A DNA stretch of 64,000 nucleotides from Planctomycetota bacterium (lineage in GTDB: Bacteria > Planctomycetota > UBA1135 > JADKAF01): NCBI GenBank assembly GCA_016719295.1, contig JADKAF010000001.1, forward strand, positions 434,001 to 498,000, in the 5' to 3' direction. The position numbers and the translations under genes were made by a program. The notes beneath the pieces are model-generated. The model was not told the DNA's origin. It saw only the letters and a program-made list of their open reading frames with translations, and ran no database searches. The stretch's first letter is position 1. The number at the start of each line of letters is the position of its first letter. Positions 1-8,831 of this stretch are shown piece by piece.

Positions 1-594
1 GTCGTGACCATCGAGGATCCGATCGAGTACTACCACCAGCACAAGATGTCGGTGATCACGCAGCGCGAGATCGGCGTCGACGTGCCCGATTTCCCCGAGG
101 CCATGCGCCGCGTGCTGCGCCAGGACCCGGACGTGATCCTGGTCGGCGAAATGCGCGATCCGGAGACGATCAGCGCCGCGATCACGGCGGCCGAGACGGG
201 CCACCTCGTGTTCGGCACGTTGCACACGACGGGCAGCGCGCGCACCGTCGACCGCATCATCGACAGCTATCCGCCGGCGCAGCAGGAGCAGATCCGGGCG
301 CAGCTCTCGGTGTCCCTGATCGCGGTGATCTCGCAGGTGCTGATGCCGCGTAAAGAGGGGCGCGGGCGCGTCGCGGGCTTCGAGATCATGACGATGATCC
401 CCGCCATCGAGAACCACATCCGCAAGAACGAGACCTTCAAGATCGTCTCGGCGATCCAGACGAACCGCCGGCTCGGCATGATCCTCCTCGACGACTTCCT
501 CTTCGAGCTCGTGCAGAAGGGCTCGATCACACCGGAGACCGCCGTGGGCTACGCGCAGCAACCGCGCGATCTCGCGGGGCGCCTCGGTCTCTGA
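1..594 (+). CDS. pilT: Type IV pilus retraction ATPase PilT (5'-truncated by window edge)
   Basis: This is the C-terminal part of a PilT-family hexameric ATPase, which powers pilus retraction at the inner membrane. The frame is open from base 1, so the N-terminal and Walker A regions lie outside the window. Visible motifs are VTIEDPIEYY (Asp-box region), ILVGEMRDPET (Walker B) and GHLVFGTLHTTGSARTVDR (His box). PilT rather than PilB is favoured because the protein ends about 90 residues after the His box with the PilT-type stretch EIMTMIPAIENHIRKNE and has no tetracysteine zinc site. It sits 37 bp upstream of pilB on the same strand and is probably co-transcribed with it. Confidence 0.93.
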   Translation, partial: VVTIEDPIEYYHQHKMSVITQREIGVDVPDFPEAMRRVLRQDPDVILVGEMRDPETISAAITAAETGHLVFGTLHTTGSARTVDRIIDSYPPAQQEQIRAQLSVSLIAVISQVLMPRKEGRGRVAGFEIMTMIPAIENHIRKNETFKIVSAIQTNRRLGMILLDDFLFELVQKGSITPETAVGYAQQPRDLAGRLGL

Positions 595-631
595 ACCAGG
601 AGCCGGAAGGCCGCAACTCGGAACGCACGCG

Positions 632-2311
632 ATGGCGCAGAGCAACCGCAAGCAGATCGGCCGCATCCTGAAGGAACGCGGCGTCGTCCAAGAGGGGCAG
701 ATCCAAGCCGCCCTGCATCACCAGCGGCAGAACGGAGGGCTGCTGGGGCAGATCCTCGTCGACATGGGCTTCGCGAGCGCGGGCGACATCGCCGCCGCGC
801 TCGCGGTGCAGTCGGGCATGGAGGTGCTCGACGCCGCCGCGCTCGTGCCGCAGGAGGCTGCGCTGAAGGCGGTCGATGCCTCGACCGCCATCGCGATGGA
901 GGTCCTCCCGCTGCGCCTCACTCCCGATGCGCTCACCGTGGCCATCGCCGACCCGCTGAACGCCGGCGTCGCCCAGGATCTCCAGTTCCTCGTCGGGCGC
1001 GCGGTGAAGGTCGCGCTCGGCGACGCCGCGACGGTGCGCGCCCTCCTGCGCAAGCACTACGGGGACGGCTCGGGAGGCCTGCAGGCCGCGCTCGAGGCGG
1101 CCAAGGATGCGGGGAAGGGCAAGAAGGGCGAAGAGAAGGACCTCGCCCAATCGGCGCCCGTCGTGCGCCTCCTGAACTCGATCCTCTTCCAGGCGATCCG
1201 CGACAAGGCCTCGGACATCCACTTCGAGCCCTTCGAGGGCGAGCTGCGCATCCGCTTCCGCGTCGACGGCAGCCTCTACCAGATCCAGGCCCCCCCGGCG
1301 CACCTCTCGACCTCGCTCATCGCGCGCGTGAAGGTGATGGCGAACCTCGACATCGCCGAGGCGCGCGTCCCGCAGGACGGCCGCATCGAGCTCTCGATCG
1401 ACGGGCGCCCGGTCGACTTGCGCGTCGCCACCTTGCCCACGATGTACGGCGAGTCGGTGGTGATGCGCATCCTCGACCGCAGCGTCGTGCAGCTCGACCT
1501 GCGCATGCTGGGCCTGGCGAACGACGAGGAGGAAGAGCTGCGGCGCCTGATGACGCTGCCGCACGGCATCGTGCTCGTCACCGGGCCCACCGGCTCGGGC
1601 AAGACGACGACGCTCTACGCGCTGCTCTCGGAGGCCAACGATCCGGCGGTGAAGATCATCACCACGGAGGACCCCGTCGAGTACGACATCGACGGCATCG
1701 TGCAGATCCCGATCCAAGAGGAGATCGGGGTCACCTACGCGCGCGTTCTCCGCACGATCCTGCGCCAGGACCCCGACAAGATCCTGGTCGGCGAGATCCG
1801 CGATCCCGAGACCGCGCAGGTCGCCGTCGAGGCGTCGCTGACCGGCCACGTCGTGTTCTCGACCCTGCACACGAACGACGCGCCGAGCGCGATCACGCGC
1901 CTCATCGACATCGGCATCCCGCCGTACCTCATCGCCTCCACGCTCGACACCGTGGTCGCGCAGCGCCTCGTGCGCAAGATCTGCCCCGATTGCAAGGTCG
2001 CCTACCAGCCCGAGGAAGCGATCCTGCGCGACCTCGGCGCCGAGCCCGGAGATCTCGCGGGCGCGCGCTTCGCGTACGGCAAGGGCTGCGATCGCTGCCA
2101 TCACACCGGCTATCGAGGCCGGCTCGCGGTGTTCGAGATCCTGCGGGTGAGCGAGCGTTTGCGCGAGGCGATCCTCGCGCAAGCCTCGGCCGCGGACATC
2201 CGCGCGATCTCTCGCGAGGAAGGCACGCGAACGCTCCGCGAGAGCGGGTTGCGGCGCGTGACCGAGGGCATGACCACCGTGGAAGAGGTCCTGCGCGAGA
2301 CGCTGATCTAA
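632..2311 (+). CDS. pilB: Type IV pilus assembly / type II secretion ATPase PilB/GspE
   Basis: 559-residue cytoplasmic ATPase that drives pilus extension or pseudopilus assembly. Residues about 1-150 form an MshEN-type N-terminal domain (GRILKERGVVQEGQIQAAL). The motor domain has Walker A GPTGSGKTTT near residues 317-326, the Asp box TTEDPVEYD, Walker B ILVGEIRDPETAQ and the His box GHVVFSTLHTNDAPSAI. The C-terminal zinc site CPDC...CDRCHHTGYRGR is typical of PilB/GspE and absent from PilT. Length matches the family. It lies between pilT and pilC in the canonical motor order. Type IV pilus and type II secretion cannot be separated from this fragment; the adjacent pilT favours the pilus. Confidence 0.93.
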   Translation: MAQSNRKQIGRILKERGVVQEGQIQAALHHQRQNGGLLGQILVDMGFASAGDIAAALAVQSGMEVLDAAALVPQEAALKAVDASTAIAMEVLPLRLTPDALTVAIADPLNAGVAQDLQFLVGRAVKVALGDAATVRALLRKHYGDGSGGLQAALEAAKDAGKGKKGEEKDLAQSAPVVRLLNSILFQAIRDKASDIHFEPFEGELRIRFRVDGSLYQIQAPPAHLSTSLIARVKVMANLDIAEARVPQDGRIELSIDGRPVDLRVATLPTMYGESVVMRILDRSVVQLDLRMLGLANDEEEELRRLMTLPHGIVLVTGPTGSGKTTTLYALLSEANDPAVKIITTEDPVEYDIDGIVQIPIQEEIGVTYARVLRTILRQDPDKILVGEIRDPETAQVAVEASLTGHVVFSTLHTNDAPSAITRLIDIGIPPYLIASTLDTVVAQRLVRKICPDCKVAYQPEEAILRDLGAEPGDLAGARFAYGKGCDRCHHTGYRGRLAVFEILRVSERLREAILAQASAADIRAISREEGTRTLRESGLRRVTEGMTTVEEVLRETLI

Positions 2312-2386
2312 CAGCGCCCTCCGCGGGTAGCTCGGGCGGACTGACCGGAAGAACGACCGAACGAACGAAGCGCTTCAGGGGAACAC

Positions 2387-3535
2387 GTGGCGAGCAAGAT
2401 CCAACGCAAGACTCCCGCTGCCGATGCACCGAAGAGGGCCGCGTCCCGCGACGAGGGGGAGGGCGCGCCGAAACGGCGCTTCTTCGAGCGCAAGATCCCC
2501 GCGGCGCTGCTGACGGAGTTCACGATCAATCTCTCGACCCTCTCGGACGCGGGTATCCCGATCGTGCGCGCGCTCTCGATCCTCGAGGGCCAGCTGCGCC
2601 CCGGACCGTTCAAGCGGGTGCTCTCCGATGTCCGCGACGAGGTCGAGAGCGGCACGGCCATGTCGGAGGCGATGAAGAAGCACCCCGCCGCCTTCGACCG
2701 CCTCTACTGCAACATGGTGAAGGCCGGGGAGACCGGCGGAGCTCTCGATGCGATCCTGATGCGCCTCGCGGTGTTCATGGAGCGCACGCGGAACATTCGC
2801 GACAAGGCCAAGGGCGCGATGACCTATCCCGTCGTGGTGGTCTTCGTCGCCGTGCTCGTCATCGCCATCGTCTTCACCTTCGTCATCCCGAAGTTCCGCG
2901 AGATCTTCGACTCGTTCGACATCGAGCTGCCGACGCTGACGCGCACGCTGATCGGCGCGAGCGATGTCTTCGTGAAGTGGTGGTGGGCGATCCTGCTCGG
3001 CCTGATCGTGCCGATCGTGATCTTCCGCATCTGTCTGCGCAGCTTCTACGGCTTCCGCTTCTTGGTGCACCGGGTGCTGCTGCGCGTGCCGGTGGCGGGG
3101 ATCATGGTCGAGCGCCTCGTCGTCGCGCGCTTCTCGCGCACCTTCGGCACGCTGATCTCGAGCGGTGTCCCGCACCTGGAGGCTCTGGAGATCGTGCGCG
3201 GCGCCGTCGGCAACGAGGTGATGCGTCGCGCGATCGAGGACGTGCGCGTCAGCGTGCGCGAGGGCGAGAGCATCGCCGAGCCGCTCGGGGAGAGCGGCGT
3301 CTTCGACGACATGGTGACCAACATGGTCGACGTCGGCGAGGAGACCGGCACGCTCGACGTCATGCTGCTGAAGGTCGCCGACGCCTACGAGGCCGAGGCC
3401 GATCGGCGCATCGAGGTCTTCTTCAAGGTGCTGGAGCCGGCGCTGCTCGTCGTCATGGCGGTAGTGGTCGGCGTCATCGTGGCGGCCCTCTTCCTGCCCT
3501 TGCTGGGGATCATGGAGCAGCTCTCGCGGCGCTGA
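2387..3535 (+). CDS. pilC: Inner-membrane platform protein PilC/GspF
   Basis: 382-residue polytopic protein of the PilC/GspF family, the inner-membrane platform that couples the PilB/PilT motors to pilin assembly. After a basic N-terminal stretch it shows two homologous GspF domains: the first has TLSDAGIPIVRALSILEGQ and YCNMVKAGETGGALD, the second has LISSGVPHLEALEIVRGAV and MVDVGEETGTLD. Hydrophobic membrane segments lie near residues 145-168, about 204-222 and 350-375. It is 75 bp downstream of pilB. No pilin or secretin gene follows, so the rest of the system must be upstream or elsewhere. Confidence 0.92.
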   Translation: MASKIQRKTPAADAPKRAASRDEGEGAPKRRFFERKIPAALLTEFTINLSTLSDAGIPIVRALSILEGQLRPGPFKRVLSDVRDEVESGTAMSEAMKKHPAAFDRLYCNMVKAGETGGALDAILMRLAVFMERTRNIRDKAKGAMTYPVVVVFVAVLVIAIVFTFVIPKFREIFDSFDIELPTLTRTLIGASDVFVKWWWAILLGLIVPIVIFRICLRSFYGFRFLVHRVLLRVPVAGIMVERLVVARFSRTFGTLISSGVPHLEALEIVRGAVGNEVMRRAIEDVRVSVREGESIAEPLGESGVFDDMVTNMVDVGEETGTLDVMLLKVADAYEAEADRRIEVFFKVLEPALLVVMAVVVGVIVAALFLPLLGIMEQLSRR

Positions 3536-3577
3536 GCGCGAGCCGCACGGCGGGGCCGCGCCCCGCGGAGGTCGGAT

Positions 3578-5035
3578 TTGTCCCTGCGGACGAAGATCCT
3601 GGTCGCGGTCGCGCTGGTGCACGCCGGCGCGTTCCTACCCCTGGCGTGGCTCGTCTCGAGCGAGGCGGCCTCCCAGCGGAGCCTCCTCGACGCGGTCCGT
3701 GAGCAGCAGATCCGCACGCTGACTCGCGTGGTCGAATCGACGATCGCGCGCACCGAGCCGCGCGACGTCGCGGAGCTCGCCAACTGGCCGTTCCGCGACC
3801 TCGTGCGCACGGGCCTCATCGTGCAGCGCGCGGCGCATCGCCAGGCCTACAACCTCGCGCGGCCGCGGCGCCCCGTGGATCTCGACGTCGACTCGGCGCA
3901 GGACTGGATCGACCGCGCGATCGCCGAGGATCGCTCGATCGCCGTCGGAGATTCTTCGTACGCCGTGCCGATCCGCGCCGAGCGCGGCGGCGCTCCGTGG
4001 GGCGGGGCGTTTCTCGTCTTCGAAGATCGCGGCGCTCTGCCCGACGTCGCGGAGCTCTCGACGGGGGCGCTGCTGCTGAGCCTCGTGCTGGTCTCCGCGC
4101 TCGTGCACGCGCTGCTCTCGTGGCTCGTGCTGCGGCCGATCGGGGCGCTCGCCGATGGGGCGGCGCGCGTCGCGGCGGGCAACTACCGCGAGAAGATCGC
4201 CGAGCCGCGGAGCGCCGACGAGATGAGCGACCTCGTTCGCTCGTTCAACTCCATGATGGAGCGCGTGGGCAACTTCTCCGCCGAGCTCTCCCGCGAGGTC
4301 GAGCGCGCGACTCAGAAGGCGCTCTCGGCGGAGCGCCAGCTCCAGCAAGCGCGGCGATTGGCCTCGACGGGACGTCTGGCCGCGGGGATCGCGCACGAGA
4401 TCAACAATCCGCTCGGCGGTCTCATGAACGCGACGGAGGCTCTGCGCACGAAGGAGCTCTCGCCGGAGCGCAAGCGCACTTACCTCGAGCTGATCGCGGA
4501 AGGACTGCAGCGCATCCAGGGGATCGTCGGCCGAGTGCTGCAGTTCTCCCCGCGGCGCGCCGAGCCCGAGCGCTTCCGCCTCGTCGCCGCGTTCCAGCGC
4601 GCCGTCGGCTTGGTCGAGCATCGAGTCGAGCAGGAAGGTGTCGCGCTCGAGATCGCGGAGCTCGACGATCGCGCGCTCGTCTTCGGCAACGAGCACGAGC
4701 TCCAGCAGGTGTTCCTGAACCTCCTGCTGAACGCGCTCGACGCGCTGCAGGAGTCGCCGCGGCCGGCGGGGGAGAAGCGCATCCGGGTCGCGATCTTCGT
4801 GCGCGGCGAGCGCGCTTGCGCCGAGGTCGCCGACAACGGCCCCGGCGTGGAGAAGGCGCTGCTGCCGAACCTTCAGGAGCTCTTCTTCACGACCAAGGAA
4901 GTCGGCAAGGGCACGGGGCTCGGGCTCAGCCTCTGCGCTGGTATCGTCGAGAACCACGGCGGCCGCTTCGATCTCGAGAGCGATCGCGACGCAGGCTTCC
5001 TCGCGCGCATCGACTTCCCGCTCGCGGGGGGCTAA
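3578..5035 (+). CDS. Membrane sensor histidine kinase (NtrB/PilS-like)
   Basis: 485-residue two-component kinase. The order is an N-terminal membrane segment (residues about 5-25), a periplasmic sensor region of about 130 residues, a second membrane segment near 160-185, a HAMP-like linker (LRPIGALADGAARVAAGNY), then HisKA with the phospho-acceptor His in GIAHEINNPLG (about residue 274). The HATPase domain has N box QVFLNLLLNALDAL, G1 ADNGPGVE and G2 GKGTGLGLSLC. The start is taken as TTG because GGAG lies 8-11 bases upstream and translation gives a clean membrane anchor. It follows pilC by 42 bp, so a PilS-like role is possible, but no response regulator is adjacent and the partner is unknown. 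Confidence 0.88.
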   Translation: MSLRTKILVAVALVHAGAFLPLAWLVSSEAASQRSLLDAVREQQIRTLTRVVESTIARTEPRDVAELANWPFRDLVRTGLIVQRAAHRQAYNLARPRRPVDLDVDSAQDWIDRAIAEDRSIAVGDSSYAVPIRAERGGAPWGGAFLVFEDRGALPDVAELSTGALLLSLVLVSALVHALLSWLVLRPIGALADGAARVAAGNYREKIAEPRSADEMSDLVRSFNSMMERVGNFSAELSREVERATQKALSAERQLQQARRLASTGRLAAGIAHEINNPLGGLMNATEALRTKELSPERKRTYLELIAEGLQRIQGIVGRVLQFSPRRAEPERFRLVAAFQRAVGLVEHRVEQEGVALEIAELDDRALVFGNEHELQQVFLNLLLNALDALQESPRPAGEKRIRVAIFVRGERACAEVADNGPGVEKALLPNLQELFFTTKEVGKGTGLGLSLCAGIVENHGGRFDLESDRDAGFLARIDFPLAGG

Positions 5036-5278
5036 TGGGGCGGGCCTGAAGAAGTCCGTCGGGCCGAACCGCGCGCGAGTGCGGACCCCCCGATGCCGCG
5101 CTCCCGGCCTCGAGGCACGTCCTCCAGCGTCCGCTGGGGCGCTTCCCTCCGGTCCGCGCGCGGCGGGCCCGCTGGTGGACCGCGCGTCGGCTGGCCGAGG
5201 GGGAGCCCATGGCGTAGCATGCCGGCGCTTCGAACCCCGCCCCGGGGATCCGCGAACGCGCGCAGCGCGCAGGAAACC

Positions 5279-5794
5279 ATGGAGAAGTTCCTCTGCACCC
5301 TCACGGTGGTGCTCGGTGTTTGCTACGTCTCGAGCCTGGAGTCGGGCGGCGCGCGTACCGAGGCGCTTGGCCTCGAGGCCCCCGAGAACGCGGAGCCCTT
5401 GGAGAGCGCGACGCAGGAGCCCGATCCCTCGCGGTCCATGCCCGCGGGCGGCGGCACGGCCGACTCCAACGGCCGGATGATCGCGGTCACGGGCATCGAC
5501 CTCACCGGGCAGTCGATCCTCTACTTGATCGACACCGAGACCCAGCAGCTCGCGGTCTACCAAGCCGTCGGCGGCTCGAGGAACAGCCGCAAGCTCTACC
5601 TGGTCGGCGCCCGGCGTATCGACTTCGACCTGCAGCTGCGCGGCTACAACGACGAGTCCGAGTACTCCTGGCGGGACTTCTCGGCGATGTTCGATCGCAT
5701 CGGCGCGGGCGAGGACCCGAAGGCCGTCGAGAAGGCCGCCGAGAAGGAAGCCGGGGATCTGAAGCTCGGGCCGCCGGTGGGCAAGGAGCGCTGA
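5279..5794 (+). CDS. Conserved hypothetical secreted or membrane-anchored protein
   Basis: 171-residue protein starting at the ATG that yields a short hydrophobic N-terminus (FLCTLTVVLGVCYVSSL), which may be a signal peptide or anchor. A Pro/Glu-rich linker follows, then a compact domain with GMIAVTG-like and SILYLIDTETQQLAVYQAV stretches and a second segment LYLVGARRIDFDLQLRGYND. From memory, this pattern of a value stored as text that is used as a display string recurs in planctomycete hypothetical proteins; I cannot name a function. The C-terminus is charged (KAVEKAAEKEAGD). It stands between the histidine kinase and the HTH gene with about 240-270 bp of non-coding DNA on each side. Confidence 0.7.
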   Translation: MEKFLCTLTVVLGVCYVSSLESGGARTEALGLEAPENAEPLESATQEPDPSRSMPAGGGTADSNGRMIAVTGIDLTGQSILYLIDTETQQLAVYQAVGGSRNSRKLYLVGARRIDFDLQLRGYNDESEYSWRDFSAMFDRIGAGEDPKAVEKAAEKEAGDLKLGPPVGKER

Positions 5795-6064
5795 GCTCGA
5801 CATCGAGGCCCGGTTCGGCGGAAGGCGCAGCTCCGTCTCGGGAAAGATCGGTTGCAAGTGGGTCGCGCGCGGATAAGAATCCGCGCCGTCCATCCGCCCG
5901 CCCGCCAGCGGGCTGGGGCGTGCCGCCAGCGGGAGCTCCGCTCGCGGACCCACTTCGATAGACCTACCTCGCAGCCGCGCCGCTCGCGATCCTCGGCTCA
6001 GCTCTCGAGCTGTGCCTCTCGAATCAACTCCAGGCCCCTCGAACCCACTCCAGGAGCTGCTCCC

Positions 6065-6679
6065 GTGCCGAAGGATGACTTCTACGATTTCGACAAGGCT
6101 CTCGAACGCCTCGGCCTCGAAGCCGAGGAGCTGAAGCGCCTTGTGTCCGAAGGGGAGATCCGCGCCATCCGCGAGAGCGGGAACATGCGTCTGCGCGCCG
6201 AGGACGTGGAGAACCTGCGCCGGGGGATCGAGGAAGGCGCGTTCCTCGAAGAGGACGCGGAGGACAACACCGAGGAGCTGACCTTCGAGGAGGACGGGCT
6301 CGGTGACGACGAGGTCGGCATGGCGACCACGCAGCTCAGCGAAGAGGACACGATCCTCGACGACGATGAGCTGAACCTCGAGAAAGCCGCTCCTTCGGCT
6401 TCGGCCGCCTCGGAGAGCGCCGCGAGCAAGGTGCAGCGTCAGCGCTCCCGTGCGCAGCAGCTCCAGGAGCAGGACTCCAAGCAGTCGCCGCTCTACATCG
6501 GCATCGCGGTGTTCACCGCGATCATCGCGCTGGTCTGCGGCATTCCCGCCGCGGCAGGTGGCGCGAGCGGTCTGCCGTCCGCCGCGTCCGGCTGGTTCGT
6601 CGACAACGTCGGCAAGGCCTTCGCCGGCAGCTCGGTCCCCGAGAAGATCCCGACGACGATCGCGCCGGCGAAGCGCTGA
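6065..6679 (+). CDS. Membrane-tethered helix-turn-helix protein
   Basis: 204-residue protein with a GTG start chosen because it gives VPKDDFYDFDKALERLG directly before the folded domain. Residues about 1-60 resemble the excisionase-like/MerR-like HTH_17 fold (LGLEAEELKRLVSEGEIRAI, then MRLRAEDVENLR). A highly acidic linker (about residues 60-120) follows, then Gln/Arg-rich sequence, and a hydrophobic membrane segment near residues 143-165 (LYIGIAVFTAIIALVCGI). The layout suggests a DNA- or protein-binding head held at the membrane. Target and partner are not visible. A strong hairpin follows the gene. Confidence 0.72.
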   Translation: MPKDDFYDFDKALERLGLEAEELKRLVSEGEIRAIRESGNMRLRAEDVENLRRGIEEGAFLEEDAEDNTEELTFEEDGLGDDEVGMATTQLSEEDTILDDDELNLEKAAPSASAASESAASKVQRQRSRAQQLQEQDSKQSPLYIGIAVFTAIIALVCGIPAAAGGASGLPSAASGWFVDNVGKAFAGSSVPEKIPTTIAPAKR

Positions 6680-6704
6680 TTCGATCCGCGTCGCGCGGGA
6701 CGAG

Positions 6705-6745
6705 GCGAGCGAGGATGCAGGGCACGCCGCCCTGCCCTCGCTCGC
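6705..6745 (+). terminator. Hairpin terminator candidate after the HTH gene
   Basis: Nearly perfect inverted repeat: outer arms GCGAGCGAGG / CCTCGCTCGC and inner arms GCAGGGC / GCCCTGC, separated by a 2-base bulge and a 5-base loop. It starts 26 bp after the stop codon and is followed by TTGCTTT, a modest U-rich run. Confidence 0.6.
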
Positions 6746-6931
6746 TTGCTTTGGGGAGAGGCGAGCCAAATGTGGGCCGCTCGCTGCCCGGAGCGCGCTG
6801 TCGGCAACCAGCGCTTGTGGTTTTGCGCTAGGGGATCGCGAGCGCTTGTGTATCATCCTCCCTTCGAGGATCCTCTCTTCGCGTCTCTCGCACGTGCGCG
6901 GCCCGCGTGCCCGCGCCAGGAGTTCCGTTCC

Positions 6932-7687
6932 ATGCACCGCACGGCGCGTTCCCGATCGCTACTCGCCTCCCTTGCTCTGGCCCTCTCCTTCTTCGTGCTC
7001 CCGAGCTGCGTGTCCCGCAAGGACTACGACGAGCGCCTCGGTGAGATCCGCGACCAGAACGAGCTCATCCGCAACCTGCAAGCAGCCCTCGACGAGCTCG
7101 AGGCCGAGAAGCTCGCGCTCGATCGTCGGCTGAGCGAAGCGGGCATCGACTCCGAGACGGCGAAGCGTCTCCGCGAGCAGCTCGAGCGCGATCTCGCCGC
7201 GCTGCGCGCGCTGCAAGAGCAGTGGGAGAAGAAGGCCCTGCCGGCTTCGAGCAGCGAAGAGGACAAGGGCGACTGGAGCGTCTTCCGCGACCAGTACGGG
7301 ACGGGGGTTCGCATCAAGGACGATCTGCTCTTCCCGCTGGGTAGCGCGCAGCTCTCGGATCGCGGCAAGCAAGTGCTTCGCGAGATCGTGACCACGCTCG
7401 ACATGGGCGGCCGTCCCCAGCGCGTGCTGCGCGTCGTCGGCCACACCGACAACACGCCGATCGTGAAGCCCGACACCAAGGCCCAGTATCCCTACGGCAA
7501 TCTCCAGCTCTCGGCGCAGCGCGCCGTCGTGGTCGCCGACTTCCTCATCGAAGAGTGCCAGGTCCCGCGCGCCCGTCTCGGCGTCGAAGGCTACGGCGAC
7601 ACTCGCCCGCTGAAGGAGAACTCGAGCGTCGAGAACAAGGCCGCCAATCGTCGCTGCGAGATCTACATCGTCGATCCGATCTCGTAG
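6932..7687 (+). CDS. OmpA-family peptidoglycan-associated lipoprotein
   Basis: 251-residue envelope protein. The ATG at 6932 has AGGAG about 10 bases upstream and yields a lipoprotein signal (SLLASLALALSFFVLPSC) with the lipidated Cys near residue 26. A coiled coil follows (residues about 30-100, RLGEIRDQNELIRNLQAALDE-type heptads), then an OmpA_C domain that binds peptidoglycan: DLLFPLGSAQLSDRGKQVL, VVGHTDNTPI, LSAQRAVVVADFL and VEGYGDTRPL...NRRCEI. Lipoprotein plus coiled coil plus OmpA domain suggests a tether between a membrane and the cell wall. Confidence 0.9.
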   Translation: MHRTARSRSLLASLALALSFFVLPSCVSRKDYDERLGEIRDQNELIRNLQAALDELEAEKLALDRRLSEAGIDSETAKRLREQLERDLAALRALQEQWEKKALPASSSEEDKGDWSVFRDQYGTGVRIKDDLLFPLGSAQLSDRGKQVLREIVTTLDMGGRPQRVLRVVGHTDNTPIVKPDTKAQYPYGNLQLSAQRAVVVADFLIEECQVPRARLGVEGYGDTRPLKENSSVENKAANRRCEIYIVDPIS

Positions 7688-7801
7688 CGCGCGCCGCTGC
7701 GTGCGACGAGCGAATGAGGCGCTCTCTCCTCACGCGATGGGAGCCCCGTGCGCGGCGTCGATCGCGAGTCCTCGAGGTGGCGTTGGCGCCGGACCGAGAC
7801 G

Positions 7802-8824
7802 ATGACGATAGATGCGAGGCTCGCCGATGGAGCGCGCGCGCGGCGACGCAGGTCGCTCGCGGGCGCGCTCCTCTCGCTCACCGCGAGCGCTTGCAACGGC
7901 GACCGACTCGACGTCTGGCCGGCGTTCGATCAGGTGCAGGGGATGGCGCTCGTTCTGCCGGGTGGCAGCGTGCGGCCGTTCTTCCTGCAGCGCTTCGAGG
8001 TCACGATCGCCGAGTACGCGCGCTTCGCCGAGGCCAGCGCGCTTCCGCCGCTGGCCGACTTGCGCGCCCGTGGCGATCACCCGATCACCTGGGTTCGGCG
8101 CGACGAAGCGCGAGCGTATCTGCAGAGCGTCGGCCTGCGATTGCCTGCGAGCCAAGAGTGGATCGCCGCCGCCGCGAGCCACTTGCTGATCGCGCCGATG
8201 ACCGGCTCGACGCAGGATGCGATTCCGCTCTTCACCGCCAACAGCCGCGAGACCGGCGTCGGCGGCACGGTGCCCGTCGGGTTCTTCGAGGGCGATCGCA
8301 CGCGCGACGGGATCTACGATCTGGCCGGCAACGCGAGCGAATGGACCGAGGGGCTCTTCCTGCTCGAGGACGACGGGAGCTACTTGCTCTCTGCACCGGA
8401 GAGCTATCGCAGCGTGCTGCTCGATCTCGCGGCTTGGGCGGGCATTGAGGAGACCGACAGCGTGGCCGCTCGTCTCGACGAAGTCGCTCGTCGCGTGCGC
8501 TACGTGCGCGTGCACGGACAGAGCTTCGGGGACGAGCTGATGCCGGTGGGAGCTTCGCTTCCGCGCGTGCGCACGGAGCGCTTGGTGCACCATCTCGATG
8601 CGCTGAGCACCGTCGGCTTCCGCGGCGCTTGCGACGCCGTCGAGCGCCTGACGCTCCTCGGCGCGGAGGCAGAAGGTCGGCCCGAGCGCCTCGAGCGGCT
8701 CTCCGCGTGGATCGAGCTCTTGCCTGCGGGCGCGGACGGCGTCTTGCGGCGCATGTTGCGCGAGCGCGGTGCCGCGCTGGCGCCCAGCCTCGTGCGCATC
8801 GCCCGCGCGCGCTTGGGTGAGTGA
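7802..8824 (+). CDS. Formylglycine-generating-enzyme-like (SUMF1/FGE-sulfatase domain) protein
   Basis: 340-residue protein with the FGE-sulfatase/SUMF1 fold pattern: GMALVLPGGSVRPFFLQRFEVT, then WVRRDEARAYLQSVGLRLP (family signature for a residue-adding loop followed by RLPTEAEWE-like LPASQEWIA), YDLAGNASEWTEG, and near the end VGFRGACD. The domain resembles the many non-enzymatic or regulatory FGE-like proteins of planctomycetes; true oxidase cysteines are not evident. The N-terminus (RRRRSLAGALLSLTASAC) looks like a signal peptide, possibly a lipoprotein, which supports the ATG at 7802 over one 54 bp upstream. The stop lies 7 bp before the rsmA start, suggesting co-transcription. Confidence 0.72.
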   Translation: MTIDARLADGARARRRRSLAGALLSLTASACNGDRLDVWPAFDQVQGMALVLPGGSVRPFFLQRFEVTIAEYARFAEASALPPLADLRARGDHPITWVRRDEARAYLQSVGLRLPASQEWIAAAASHLLIAPMTGSTQDAIPLFTANSRETGVGGTVPVGFFEGDRTRDGIYDLAGNASEWTEGLFLLEDDGSYLLSAPESYRSVLLDLAAWAGIEETDSVAARLDEVARRVRYVRVHGQSFGDELMPVGASLPRVRTERLVHHLDALSTVGFRGACDAVERLTLLGAEAEGRPERLERLSAWIELLPAGADGVLRRMLRERGAALAPSLVRIARARLGE

Positions 8825-8831
8825 CGCGCGC

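Noticed and set aside
527..2182. 551-codon minus-strand frame opposite pilB
   Set aside because: GC-rich shadow: Arg/Ala/Glu-rich without domain motifs, fully antisense to a conserved ATPase gene.
3635..6937. 1100-codon minus-strand frame opposite the histidine kinase and following genes
   Set aside because: Spans several real plus-strand genes, has no recognisable domain and low-complexity Arg/Glu/Leu composition.
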